Of a stretch of DNA of 48,294 nucleotides, positions 25,118 to 34,572 are shown piece by piece. Numbering within the stretch: the first letter of the stretch is position 1; every line of letters starts with the position of its first letter. A model generated the notes under the pieces. The model did not search any database. It was given only the letters and a program-made list of their open reading frames with translations, and was not told the DNA's origin. The stretch is from Streptomyces hydrogenans (GTDB lineage: Bacteria > Actinomycetota > Actinomycetes > Streptomycetales > Streptomycetaceae), in assembly GCF_014656075.1 (NCBI RefSeq), contig NZ_BNBS01000061.1, positions 1-48,294 of the forward strand. Direction: 5' to 3'. The position numbers and the translations under genes were made by a program.

Positions 25118-28100
25118 CTGTTCCCCGTTCGTGCGGTGATGGTCCCATGCGCGCCCGCTACGCGGGTGGCGGGATGAACTGCTCCCCGCCCCCTGCGGGG
25201 ATGGACCCAGGAACGCCCCGAAGGCGGGGTGGACGCCGATCTGCTCCCCGTGCCTGCGGGGATGGCCCCCAGAAGGGACGCCCGAGCTCGTCGATCCTGT
25301 CCTTCTCGCTGCGTCTGTGGGGATGGCCCCCTGCAGTACGTCACGGACGACCTGCCCGGCTGCTGTTCCCCGTGCCTGCGGGGATGGACCCGGCATGGGC
25401 TACAAGGGAATCGTTCAGTTCGGCTGCTCTTCGCGCCCGCGGGGATGATCCCTCCAGGTCGTGCAGAACGACGTCGTCCCACCCCTGCTCCCCGCCGGCG
25501 AGCAACTTGCTGCCGACTTCCTGCTCCCCGCACCCGCGGGGATGGACCCGGAGTCTTGGCGCGCGGCGAGTCGACGGAGACCTGCTCCCCGCACCCGCGG
25601 GGATGGACCCAGGGCGGTGACGGTGGCACGCACGGAGACGATCTGGTCCCCGCACCCGCGGGGATGGACCCGGCACCGGGGCGTCACAGTTGACCAAGCC
25701 CGTCTGCTCCCCGTACCCGCGGGGATGGACCCCCCTGGCCGATGCAGTGCTCCGCAGCAAGCGCTGCTCCCCGCACCCGCGGGGATGGACCCGTCAGTTC
25801 CTCCTGACCCTCGACGGCAGCGAACTGCTCCCCGCACCCGCGGGGATGGACCCCTGGCCGCCGCCGAGGCGGAGGCCGCAGTCAACTGCTCCCCGCACCC
25901 GCGGGGATGGACCCAAGAACTCGCGCCGCTAGTTCTCCCTCTCGCCCTGCTCCCCGCACCCGCGGGGATGGACCCATGCTCCCCGGGTGCCTGTCGACGT
26001 GCTGCATCTGCTCCCCGCACCCGCGGGGATGGACCCCCATGCTCGGAGCTTCTGGCACCGCCGGTTCGCTGCTCCCCGCACCCGCGGGGATGGACCCGTC
26101 CGCGACGGCGAACTGATCACTACGAAGGCCTGCTCCCCGCACCCGCGGGGATGGCCCCGCGCGCCCTCGAATGGGCGTCGAAGGGACGCTGCTCCCCGCA
26201 CCTGTGGGGATGACCCAGGAACGCCCCGAAGGCGGGGTGGACGCCGATCTGTTCCCCGTGCCTGCGGGGATGGTCCCCAGAAAGGACGCCCGAGTTCGTG
26301 GATCCCGTCTTTCTCCCTGCGTCTGTGGGGATGGCCCCCTGCAGTACGTCATGGACGCTCTGCCCGGCAGCTGTTCCCCGCGCATGCGGGGATGGACCCG
26401 CTGCCGGATCGAAACCGGCCCGGGGCACTCCCTGCTCCCCACGCCCGGGGGGATGACCCCGGCTCACCTGGTGCCTGTACCGGGTTTCCGCCTGCTCCCC
26501 GCCCACGCGGGGATGGCCCCACCGTGTCGCAGACCCACGCATGGGCTCACACCTGTTCTCCGCTCGCGCGGGGATGGACCCGACGCGACGGCCCCCATCC
26601 AGCTGGAGGTCGTCTGCTCCCCGTGCCCGCGGGGATGGACCCTCCGTTCCTAGGTGGGGGGGGGTGTGGCCGATGCTGTTCCCCGTGCCCGCGGGGATGG
26701 ACTCGGGCGCGGCCCCGGATCAGGTGCTCGAACACCCTGCTCCCCGTCTGCGCGGGGGATGGCCCCGTGGCGCAGATGCGCAGTCTCATGGAGCGCTACT
26801 CTTCACGCTCCCGTGGGGGATGGCCCCAAGGTCGGCTGGCGGGTCTACAACGCCTGGCCCTGCTCCCCGCGCTCGCAGGGATGGCCCCGGGGACGCCGCC
26901 CCGCACACCGTCCCCGTCGCCTGCTCCCCGCCCGCGCGGGATGACCCCCGCGACCCCCACGCGTGGGCACTGCTCGGCAACTGCTCCCCGCCGCGCGGGG
27001 ATGACCCCAGGCTTCGGCATGGGTGCTGGTGGCCACCAGCTGCTTTCCGCTCGCGCGGGGACGGCCCCGTGCCGATTGTGTCCCTTGAGCCGACGTCCGG
27101 CTGCTTACCGCCCGCGCGGCGATGGACCCGCGACGCCAGCGAGAGCGCGCGCCACCCCGTACTGCTCCCCGCGCCCGCGGGGATGGACCCGCTCACGCGC
27201 TCGTGGCCTTCATCCGGGGCACGCTGCTTCCTGCACCCGCGGGGATGGCCCCTGCCACCCAGACAACGCGCACGACTACAACCACTGCTCCCCGCGGCCG
27301 CGGGGATGGCCCCCCGCAACTCTGGTACCTCGGCAGTGCCGGGATCTGCTCCCCGCTCGCGCGGGGCTGGATCCGCCTTCTTGCGGCGGGCCTGGACGGC
27401 GGAATCCTGTTTCCCGTGCCTGCGGGTGACGATCCCAAGCGCAAGGGTGCCGACTGGGAGATCGGCTTCTGCTCCCCGCCCCCGCGGGGATGGACCCCAG
27501 GACAGGGGGCCCTCGTCCGTCGCCGCCTCCTGCTTCCCGTGCCCGTGGGATGGACTCCTGCGCCGCCGGTAGTCCCTCGCCCTCGGCGTCTGCTCCCCGT
27601 ACACGCGGGGATGGACCCTGGCCCCATGACCTGGGCACCGCCATCCAGGACTGCTCCCCGCCCGCGCGGGGATGGACCTCGAACACACGGATCGAATTGC
27701 CCCGTGGTCAGCTGCTCCCCGCCCGCGCGGGGATGGCCCCCGCGACCCCCACGCGTGGGCACGGCTCGCCGACTGCTCCCCGCTCGCGCGGGGATGGCCC
27801 CACGACGGAGACATCCATCGAGCTGGTCACGGCTGCTCCCCGCTCGCGCGCAGGGATGGCTCCGGTGTGCAGAGGATCGGGATGGTCATCGCGGTCTGCT
27901 CCCCGCCTGCGTGGGGATGCTCCCATCCAGATCGCGTGCGATCTGGAGAAGGTGAGATGCTCCCTGCGCCCGCAGGGATGGACCTGAGTACCAGAAGCCC
28001 GCCGCGAGCATCCGTGCCTGTTCTCCGCTCGTGTAGGGATGGACCGATCTGCGCGGCCGTGATGGTCTTCAAGGTCAACTATTTCCGGCGCCTGCGGGGA

Positions 28101-28669
28101 TGGCCCCTGCGAGAGGGTGCTCTGATTCCTGCTCTGCTCCTGCTCCCCGCTCGCGCGGGGATGGCCCCTTCGTCGAGATCCCCACTGCCGGTGGCTGTTG
28201 CTGCTTCCTGCCTGGGCGGGGATGGACCCTGGCGGTCAAAGACGAGCCCGCCGCGCTCGACCTGCTCCCCGCGCCCGCGGGGGTGGACCCAAGTTCGCGG
28301 CTTGGAAGGATGGCGGCGAGATCTGTTCCCCGCGCCTGCGGGGATGGCCCCCGAGGGGCACCGCATGAGCGGGCCCGAGCACCTGCTCCCCGCCCGCAGG
28401 GATGAACCCGGCAGCGGCAGGGGGGAGGCGACTTCGGCTGCTCCCCGCGCCCGTGGGGGTAGACCCGCCCGCCTCGCCGCCTGGCGCACGCTGACGGACT
28501 GTTCCCCGCGCCCGCAGGCGTGGCCGTGGCGGGGGAGCGGACCACCGCCTACGGCCGGCCCCGCGCCCGGCCTCCGTCTTGCTCCCCGCGCCCGCGGGGA
28601 TGGCCCCACGTCGATCAGGTAGTCCTCCGCGCCGCCCTGCTGCTCCCCGCTCGCGCGGGGATGGCCCCT
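25118..28669 (+). CRISPR. CRISPR array 2 (about 59 repeats)
   Basis: A long I-E array in the same orientation as the others, without a recognisable leader before its first repeat (CTGTTCCCCGTTCGTGCGGT). Blocks of repeat variants follow one another: GCACCCGC-type stems dominate 25521-26180, while CCCGCGC, GCTCGCG and GCGCCCGC types mix later. Many repeats after 26300 are worn, and some units are shortened (25485-25521) or lengthened. Three adjacent spacers near 25209-25363 recur at 26217-26370. A hairpin insert sits at 28522-28556. It ends 250 nt before the Cascade operon. Confidence 0.93.
28522..28556 (+). repeat. Hairpin insert in a CRISPR repeat, copy A
   Basis: After the left part of a repeat (TGTTCCCCGCGCCCGCAGG) the sequence continues TGGCCGTGGCGGGGGAG and folds back as CCGCCTACGGCC. 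Near-identical inserts in the same repeat position occur at 41182-41216 and, in variant form, at 38632-38676. Confidence 0.6.
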
Positions 28670-28918
28670 TCAAGGCCGTCTTCGGCGCCGGCGCGATCTC
28701 CTGAAGCAATAACGCGGCATCGCCACTCGCGACACCTAGACCGTCGAGTCCTATGGAGCAGCCGTCACTCTTGTGTCATTCCTGATGGGGCCTGGCATTT
28801 GACGACAGAACCCAGGGCGGCTCGGAATCTTCGGAACGTGACGCCCGGCGTGGCCCGGGCTGCTAGCGTCCTGTTCCGTTCGGGCCGTAACCGTTAAGAG
28901 CAAGGGGGGCGGTGGCGC
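28670..28918 (+). promoter_or_regulatory. Upstream region of the Cascade operon
   Basis: The 249 nt between array 2 and cas8e hold no gene. A weak promoter candidate is GTGACG with TAGCGT about 20 nt downstream (near 28839-28870). GGGGGGCGG lies before the GTG start. No cas3 gene is present here, where type I-E loci usually have one. Confidence 0.45.
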
Positions 28919-30541
28919 GTGAGTGGTGTCGTGGGCTTATCCGGTGGGGGTGTTCGGCCTCGGTGGGATCCTCGGGAGTCCCCGTGCATCAGGGTGTCGA
29001 TGCTCGATGACCGGCTCGTCGAGCTGAACCTGGTGGAGCTGCTCCACGATGCCGACGGCGTGCGGGCCGTGGAAGGCGGCACGCCGGGCGAACAGGTCGC
29101 GGTCGTCGAGTTCCTGCTGGCGATCTGCTACGCCTCCGGCACCTATCCGGAGTCGGCGGCGGAGTGGCCGGCCTGGGTGGACCGGAAGGACGCGCTGCGG
29201 CCGGCGGCCGAGTGGCTGGCGAAGCGGCCGGAGGACGAGGTCTGGGACCTGTTCCATCCGGAGGAGCCCCTGGGGCAGAACGCGCTGCTCGCGCCCTTCC
29301 TCGACAAGCACGGTGCCGGTCCCGCGCAGCTGGTGATCGAACGGGTCGGGGACTACAACCAGTTCTTCGACCATCACCATCTGGAGCACCCCAGTCCGCT
29401 GTCCGTCGCCGAGGCGTTTCGGGCCATGCTCACGCAGCACGTGTACGGGCCGGCCGGCCGCGCCCGGATCTCCGGCAAGGAGACCCTGGGCGCCACGATC
29501 ACCAACCTCGCCGCCACCCGCCTCGGGACCCGCATCCGTGTGATCGCGCTCGGCGACTCCCTCGGCGAGACGCTGCGGCTCAACCTCGCCCCGGTGTCCG
29601 GGCCGGCCGGGACGCTGAACCGCACCTGGACCGTAGGCAAGGAGCGTCGGGGCTTCACGGCGAAGGCGACCCCGCGGACCGTCGAAGGCCCGGCGGATCT
29701 GCACAGTTACCTCGGCCGGTCGGTCCTGCTGCGCCCCACGCGGACCGGGGAGTACGTCGACCGGGTACTGCTCGGCGCGGGCGAGGTGCTGGAGCTGGGG
29801 GACGAACACCTGCAGGACGCCGTGTACCTCGGGAAGAAGGGTGACGGCACCAGGAAGCCGCTGTGGGCGTCGGCGACCAGGGCCGTCTGGCGCGAGGCCC
29901 ACGCTCTCTACGCGGCGGTGGACGAGGCCCGCCGCTCCGGCGGGGGACGGAACGACGGGAGCACCCTTTACCGGCGGCTCGCGCTCTTTCCGCCCGAAGG
30001 CGTCGCCCCCGAGCCCGGCCAGCGGCCCGCTCGCCGCGTCGAACTGTGGACGGTCGGGCTCGTGGCCAAGCAGACCACGGCCATCGCCTGGGTCGACGGG
30101 ACGTTCCCCTTCGCCCCCGGCCTGGAGGCCGAGCTGTACGAGGCGTCCTACCGCGGTTCGGTGCTCGCCGAGTTCCTGGCGGGCGCCTTGTACAAGGCGG
30201 CGTACGCGGCCTGGAGGGTGGCGTACCCGAATCCCAAGCCGACTGACAAGGTCCTCCAGATCGCACGGTTCGACGCCCGCGAACGGCATTGGGAGGCGAC
30301 GCGGGAGCCGTTCGAGCTGCTGATGGAGGAGACGGCTCTGGGCGAGGACGTCGGGGCGTCCCTCCGGGAGTACGCGGCCGCCATCGCCACCGCGGCCCGC
30401 CGGTTCCTCGCCGAATGCCTTGATTCCCTGCCCAGGAACGCGCAGGGCGCGAAGGCCCGGGCCGCGGCGCTGCGGCGCTTCGACGACGAACTGGGCCAGC
30501 CGAAGGCCCCGGCCGAACTCCCAGGGGGGACCACCGCATGA
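28919..30541 (+). CDS. cas8e: Cas8e (Cse1/CasA), Cascade large subunit
   Basis: A 540-residue large subunit of the type I-E Cascade complex, which reads the PAM and opens the target duplex. Recognisable parts are the N-terminal LNLVELLHDADGVRAVEGGT, EVWDLFHPEEPLGQNALLAP, the FDHHHLEHPSPLSVAEAFRA segment (CXXC-like zinc residues seen in some homologues are absent), and the long C-terminal helical bundle. Its length is typical (about 500-560). It begins with GTG after a purine-rich site and overlaps the next gene by 4 nt (ATGA). It is first in a five-gene operon, and its normal upstream partner cas3 is absent. Confidence 0.93.
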   Translation: MSGVVGLSGGGVRPRWDPRESPCIRVSMLDDRLVELNLVELLHDADGVRAVEGGTPGEQVAVVEFLLAICYASGTYPESAAEWPAWVDRKDALRPAAEWLAKRPEDEVWDLFHPEEPLGQNALLAPFLDKHGAGPAQLVIERVGDYNQFFDHHHLEHPSPLSVAEAFRAMLTQHVYGPAGRARISGKETLGATITNLAATRLGTRIRVIALGDSLGETLRLNLAPVSGPAGTLNRTWTVGKERRGFTAKATPRTVEGPADLHSYLGRSVLLRPTRTGEYVDRVLLGAGEVLELGDEHLQDAVYLGKKGDGTRKPLWASATRAVWREAHALYAAVDEARRSGGGRNDGSTLYRRLALFPPEGVAPEPGQRPARRVELWTVGLVAKQTTAIAWVDGTFPFAPGLEAELYEASYRGSVLAEFLAGALYKAAYAAWRVAYPNPKPTDKVLQIARFDARERHWEATREPFELLMEETALGEDVGASLREYAAAIATAARRFLAECLDSLPRNAQGAKARAAALRRFDDELGQPKAPAELPGGTTA

Positions 30542-31158
30542 CCACCGCCAGAACTGTGGACGGCACCCGCGCAGCCGACCGCACCGACGCCCCGGTGAGT
30601 GAGGGCGGGGTCGCGCTCACCGCGTGGCTCGCCAGTCTCGTCCACAACCACGACTACGCGAGCCTGGCCGAGCTCCGCCGGCCGCGCGTCCAGAGGGAGC
30701 CGCACTTCCGGGCGCTTTGGTACAGCCCCACCGAAGCGCAGCGCGAGGTGTACGGGCAGGTCGCCTTCCTGTTCGCGGTCTACCACCAGGGGCGGACGAA
30801 GCCCGCCTTCGGCTACGGCAGTCTCGGCGAGGCCGCCCGCCGGATCGGCGGCGGTGCGGGGCGCGGGCCCGACGACCCGGGTGCAGCGCGTCTCGTCGAC
30901 CGGATCGTGTCCAGCCGCCGCATCCCGTGGCGCCACCTGCAGCACGCCATCGCGCGGCTGCGCTCCTGCGATCAGCAGCCGCCGTCCTGGGCCGGGCTCG
31001 TCGATGACCTGAACCGGTGGCACGACCGCAGGGCCCGTGTCCCGTACGAGTGGGGCGTGGCCTTCCACATGCCGCCCGCGCGAGCCGCCGCCGACCGCGC
31101 GGGCGCGCTCTCCCTCCCGACCTCAGCCGTCTCTCTCCCGAAGGACCCGACCACGTGA
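30538..31158 (+). CDS. cse2: Cse2 (CasB, Cas11e), Cascade small subunit
   Basis: A 206-residue all-helical small subunit that binds the displaced strand in type I-E Cascade as a dimer. Family features are ALTAWLASLVHNHDYASLAE near the start, FLFAVYHQGRTKPAFGYGSL in the centre, and the conserved DRIVSSRRIPWRHLQHAIAR followed by LRSCDQQPPSWAGLVDDLNR and W. The tail after WGVAFHMP is Ala/Pro-rich. It overlaps cas8e by 4 nt (ATGA) and cas7e by 4 nt (GTGA), so translation is coupled. Confidence 0.92.
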   Translation: MTTARTVDGTRAADRTDAPVSEGGVALTAWLASLVHNHDYASLAELRRPRVQREPHFRALWYSPTEAQREVYGQVAFLFAVYHQGRTKPAFGYGSLGEAARRIGGGAGRGPDDPGAARLVDRIVSSRRIPWRHLQHAIARLRSCDQQPPSWAGLVDDLNRWHDRRARVPYEWGVAFHMPPARAAADRAGALSLPTSAVSLPKDPTT

Positions 31159-32579
31159 CCAGCAGCGTCTCCTCTTCCGGCAGCCAGTTCCTCTCCCTGC
31201 ACCTCCTGGAGACCCTGGTGGCCGTCCTTCCCGTGCGTGACGAGAACGGGGCGCCGAAGTCGATCGTCTACGGCGGCGCCGAACGCCACATGATCACCAG
31301 TCAGGCGCGGCGCAGGGCCGAGCGCGTCCACACCCGCAACCGGGCCAACGCCGGGGTCGGCGCGCTGGCCGGGCGCGGCACCGGGACCCGTACCCGCGAG
31401 TGGGCGCTGATCACCGCTCGCGAGCTGGCCTCCGAGCACGGCTGGGAGCCGGAGGAGGCCGTCCGTACCGCGCGGGCCGTGATCGAGGCCACCGGCCTGA
31501 AGTTCGGGGACCCGGGCAAGAAGACCGTTGCGAACCTCACGAAGGTGCTGTTGTTCGCGCCGTCCGACGCGGGCGCGCGCATCGCCGCCCACATCGAGGA
31601 GCAGGCCGGGGCGGTACGGGCCTGGGCCGAGGCGTACACGGCGGCGCAGGTGGCCTCGGCAGCGGCGGCCGCGGCCAAGAAGAAGGCGGCCCGCAAGGGC
31701 GCCGCCGCAGCTCAAGAGGAGCCGCCCGGCGCGGACGGCGCCGAGGGTGGCGCGGAGTCGGGGGCGGCCGCCGAGGCCTCCGCGGCGGATGCGAAACTGC
31801 CCGCGCTGCCGGCCGCGACCCGGGCCGCCGTGCTCACCGCGCTCGCTCCGCGCGACGCCATCGACATCGCCCTCTACGGGCGTTTCCTCGCCGAGATCGC
31901 GGACTCGCCGAACGTGGACGGCGCCGTCCAGAGCAGCCACGCCTTCACCGTGCACGAGGCGGAGCAGGTCGACGACTTCTACGCCGCGGCCGACGACGCG
32001 AAGCTGGACCGCAAGCGGAACCCGAAGCCCGCGGAGAAGACGAACGCCCTGGACTTCCTCGACGCGGCGGACGACGCCGGCGCGGGCATGACCGGCTACC
32101 AGTCGCTGATCACCGGCACCTTCTACCGGCACGCCGTCCTCGACCGGCTGAAGCTGCGGCGCAACCTCCGGGCCGCCGGGATGTCTGAGGAGGAGGCCGA
32201 GGAGGCGTCCGTGGCGGCCGAGGCGGAGTTCGTCACCGCGTTCGTCGACGCCTTCCCCGAGGCGAAGAAGAACTCGACCGCGTCCACGGGCTCGCTGCCC
32301 GCCCTCGTGCTCGCCTTCGAGGGCGAGCGCCCGTACAACTACGCGGCCGCCTTCCAGAACCCCATCGACGAGAACCCCGTCGGCGGGGGCGGCGAGGGCC
32401 CCGCCGGCCCGGCCGCGGTCAAGCGGCTCCTGAAGCACCACGCCTTCGTCAGCGGGCGCCGGCCCGACATCAAGGCCGGCCGCGTCCTCACCTACGACCC
32501 GCAGATCGACGAACTCCTCGGCACCCTGAAGGACACCGGGGCGCTCACCGTGACCTCCGCCGAGGAGCTGACCGCGTGA
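31155..32579 (+). CDS. cas7e: Cas7e (Cse4/CasC), Cascade backbone subunit
   Basis: A 474-residue backbone subunit; six copies normally line the crRNA. The RRM-type N-terminus is SQFLSLHLLETLVAVLPVRD, then KSIVYGGAERHMITSQARRR. DIALYGRFLAEIADSPNVDG and AFTVHEAEQVDDFYAAADD are the conserved middle, with the thumb-like MTGYQSLITGTFYRHAVLDR after them. It is longer than the roughly 360-residue E. coli protein, mostly because of a low-complexity insert at about residues 167-213 (Ala/Lys then Glu/Gly/Ala rich). GTG 31155 overlaps the cse2 stop. Confidence 0.93.
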   Translation: MTSSVSSSGSQFLSLHLLETLVAVLPVRDENGAPKSIVYGGAERHMITSQARRRAERVHTRNRANAGVGALAGRGTGTRTREWALITARELASEHGWEPEEAVRTARAVIEATGLKFGDPGKKTVANLTKVLLFAPSDAGARIAAHIEEQAGAVRAWAEAYTAAQVASAAAAAAKKKAARKGAAAAQEEPPGADGAEGGAESGAAAEASAADAKLPALPAATRAAVLTALAPRDAIDIALYGRFLAEIADSPNVDGAVQSSHAFTVHEAEQVDDFYAAADDAKLDRKRNPKPAEKTNALDFLDAADDAGAGMTGYQSLITGTFYRHAVLDRLKLRRNLRAAGMSEEEAEEASVAAEAEFVTAFVDAFPEAKKNSTASTGSLPALVLAFEGERPYNYAAAFQNPIDENPVGGGGEGPAGPAAVKRLLKHHAFVSGRRPDIKAGRVLTYDPQIDELLGTLKDTGALTVTSAEELTA

Positions 32580-33424
32580 CCTCGCACGTCCTGCTCGTCC
32601 GGCTGGCCGCGCCCCTCCAGTCCTGGGGCGTGGCCTCCCGGTTCGCCCGCCGAGACAGTCACGTCAGGCCCACCAAATCAGCGGTCGTCGGCCTGGTCGC
32701 GGCGGCCCTCGGCCGGGACCGCACCGACCCGGTGGACGACCTCGCCGCGCTCGTCTTCGGGGTCCGTGCCGACCATCCGGGCACCCCGGTGCGCGACTAC
32801 CACACGGTCGGCTCCGGCCGGTACCCGCTGCGCCCGCGCGACATCATCACCGACCACCGGCGTGCCACGGCCGTCGCCGCGAGCATGGCGGCGGCCGACG
32901 GGCCGGCCTTCGGCCACCACGAACTGGCCGGGTGGTACGGGGCACCGAAGAAGATCACCGCCGACCCGGTGTCGGGGGCACTGGTCTCCGCCGAGCTGTC
33001 GCGCTCGGCGATGGTCACCGAACGCTGGTATCTGTCGGACGCCGCCTTCGTCGTCGGACTCCAGCACCCGGACCAGGCATTCCTCGACGACATCGCGTAC
33101 GCGCTGGAACACCCGAAGCAGTTGCTGTGGCTCGGCCGGAAGTCCTGCCCGCCGTCCGGCACGCTGGCCGCGGAGATCCTGCCCGGCACGATCGCCACGG
33201 CGTTCGCCGGCAAACTCCTGCTCCCCGGCCCGGACGGACCCGACACCTCCGGCCGCCGGCCCTGGGCCTGGATCCAGGCCGCGCCGGGCACCCGCGGCGC
33301 CTCGCAGGTGAACGACCAGCCGGTCAGCTTCGACCCCGCGAACCGGGCCCACGCCCGGCGCTGGGAGACCCGTACGCGCATCACCATCGCACCGACCGCA
33401 ACCGGATGGGACATCATCCCGTGA
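32576..33424 (+). CDS. cas5e: Cas5e (CasD), Cascade 5'-handle subunit
   Basis: A 282-residue subunit that caps the 5' handle of the crRNA. It opens with the signature HVLLVRLAAPLQSWGVASRF, then RPTKSAVVGLVAAALG, as in other Cas5e proteins; VRDYHTVGSGRYPLRPRDII is also typical. The C-terminal third is somewhat long for the family (E. coli has 224 residues). GTG 32576 overlaps the cas7e stop by 4 nt, and its own stop overlaps the cas6e start by 4 nt. Confidence 0.93.
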   Translation: MTSHVLLVRLAAPLQSWGVASRFARRDSHVRPTKSAVVGLVAAALGRDRTDPVDDLAALVFGVRADHPGTPVRDYHTVGSGRYPLRPRDIITDHRRATAVAASMAAADGPAFGHHELAGWYGAPKKITADPVSGALVSAELSRSAMVTERWYLSDAAFVVGLQHPDQAFLDDIAYALEHPKQLLWLGRKSCPPSGTLAAEILPGTIATAFAGKLLLPGPDGPDTSGRRPWAWIQAAPGTRGASQVNDQPVSFDPANRAHARRWETRTRITIAPTATGWDIIP

Positions 33425-34146
33425 CCACCAGCGCACCGGCCTCGACGGCCCGCTTCGTCGCCACCCACGCCGTCCTCACCCTCAACGCCCGCCACCCGCT
33501 GGTCGCCAAGTCCCTCGTTGACGCGCAGGAGATGCACCGGACCGTCATGAGCGGCTTCCGCGGCTGGGTCGAGGACGGCGCCCCGCAGGCGCGTGCCCAG
33601 ATGGGCGTCCTGTCGACGTGGTCGGTGGACCTGAAGGCGGCGGCCCTCGTGCTCGTGGTGCAGTCGCGGGTTCCCGGCGACTGGACCCGGATCCCGCGCG
33701 AGGCCTTTACGACGGCGCCGCGGCTCATCACCGTGGACCGCACGTTCAAGGCGGGCGAGGTCATCGGCTTCCGTACGGTCGTCAACCCGACCCGCAGCAA
33801 GCCGTCGGGCCGCCCCGCCTCGGAGAAGGTGCGCGGCACCCGCACCGCCCACACCACGCCGGAGCACGTGAAGCGCTGGTTCGTCCGGCGCCTTCAGGCC
33901 GACGGCGAACCGGCGAACACCGAGGACGGCGTGGCCCGCATCGGCGCCACCGCCGACCCCGAATCGCTGGGCATCCGCATGCTGCCGACGGTCTCCAGCG
34001 CCCACCGCGCGAAACCGGTCCGCGTCGGCCGCGCCGAGATCCGCGGCGACCTCACCGTCACCGACCCGGACACCTTCGTGAACGTCCTGTCGAACGGCGT
34101 CGGCCACGCACGGGCCTACAGCTGCGGGCTGATCCTGACGCGCTGA
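33421..34146 (+). CDS. cas6e: Cas6e (CasE), crRNA-processing endonuclease
   Basis: A 241-residue nuclease that cuts each repeat at the base of its hairpin and stays bound to the 3' handle. The double ferredoxin fold is shown by THAVLTLNARHPLVAKSLVD at the start, the catalytic-type His39 in DAQEMHRTVMSGF, and the C-terminal glycine-rich loop LSNGVGHARAYSCGLILTR. WSVDLKAAALVLVVQSRVPG and the basic RSKPSGRPASEKVRGTR lie between. As the only Cas6 here it probably processes all the arrays. It is last in the operon; cas1 and cas2, which usually follow, are absent. Confidence 0.93.
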   Translation: MTTSAPASTARFVATHAVLTLNARHPLVAKSLVDAQEMHRTVMSGFRGWVEDGAPQARAQMGVLSTWSVDLKAAALVLVVQSRVPGDWTRIPREAFTTAPRLITVDRTFKAGEVIGFRTVVNPTRSKPSGRPASEKVRGTRTAHTTPEHVKRWFVRRLQADGEPANTEDGVARIGATADPESLGIRMLPTVSSAHRAKPVRVGRAEIRGDLTVTDPDTFVNVLSNGVGHARAYSCGLILTR

Positions 34147-34164
34147 CACGGGAGCCCGGCGGGG

Positions 34165-34235
34165 TATCCCCGCACACGCGGGAGGGAAGAAGGGCCTGCT
34201 CCTAACGGGAGCCATCCCCGCACGGGCGGAAAACC
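34165..34235 (-). repeat. Two CRISPR-repeat-like palindromes in reverse orientation
   Basis: On the minus strand, TTTTCCGCCCGTGCGGGGAT (34231-34212) and CCTCCCGCGTGTGCGGGGAT (34186-34167) resemble worn I-E repeats. They lie right after cas6e and are oriented opposite to every array in the window. Their 45-nt spacing is too short for a normal unit. They may double as the operon terminator. Confidence 0.5.
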
Positions 34236-34283
34236 CCGTCCGTGGCCGAGACTAAGCCCTGCGGCCCCGCCGGGACCAGACCC

Positions 34284-34300
34284 TCCGGGCGGCGCCCGGA
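34284..34300 (-). terminator. Hairpin after the 63-residue membrane-protein gene
   Basis: A 7-bp stem, TCCGGGC with GCCCGGA around a GGC loop, lies 2 nt beyond the minus-strand stop codon at 34302. Confidence 0.5.
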
Positions 34301-34301
34301 C

Positions 34302-34493
34302 CTACCGCTTCCCGCCACGGCGCATCAGGATCGCGAGCGTGGCGCGCGCGTCCCGCCGGCGCTGCGGGGTGCGGAAGACGACGGACGACACGGCCACGGT
34401 CACGACGACGCCGGTGTAGGCGAGGCCGGTGGCGGCGGAGAGCGTGGCGGCTTCCTGGAAAACGGTCTCCAGAACGGTCAGCACGACGGACAT
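34302..34493 (-). CDS. Small single-pass membrane protein (63 residues)
   Basis: A short protein: MSVVLTVLETVFQEAATLSA, then ATGLAYTGVVVTVAVSSVVF and RTPQRRRDARATLAILMRRG. It has an amphipathic N-terminus, one hydrophobic helix and a strongly basic C-terminal tail. GAGGGGG lies about 8 nt before the ATG. It is divergent from the large STAND NTPase gene at 34628 and lies between it and Cascade. The plan (size, helix, basic tail, divergent signalling neighbour) parallels the 43-residue protein at 21706-21837. A membrane-acting effector or anchor is a hypothesis; no family is recognised. Confidence 0.65.
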   Translation of the reverse strand: MSVVLTVLETVFQEAATLSAATGLAYTGVVVTVAVSSVVFRTPQRRRDARATLAILMRRGGKR

Positions 34494-34572
34494 GGGAATC
34501 CCCCTCGGAGTCGGTAGCCCGGCGGTCCGTTCCGCCGGGCTCGGTGCTTCAGGTATCCACCGTGTGGGCGGC

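Noticed and set aside
23612..28709. Long open frames across CRISPR arrays encoding Pro/Arg/Gly repeats such as CSPPARGWT and PARAGMDP
   Set aside because: They are translations of the GC-rich 61-nt CRISPR unit in all six frames. The period, repeat palindrome and variable 32-nt spacers identify arrays; no ribosome-binding sites or protein-like codon structure exist.
28670..28918. A cas3 remnant upstream of cas8e
   Set aside because: No HD or helicase motif is readable in any frame in this 249-nt gap.
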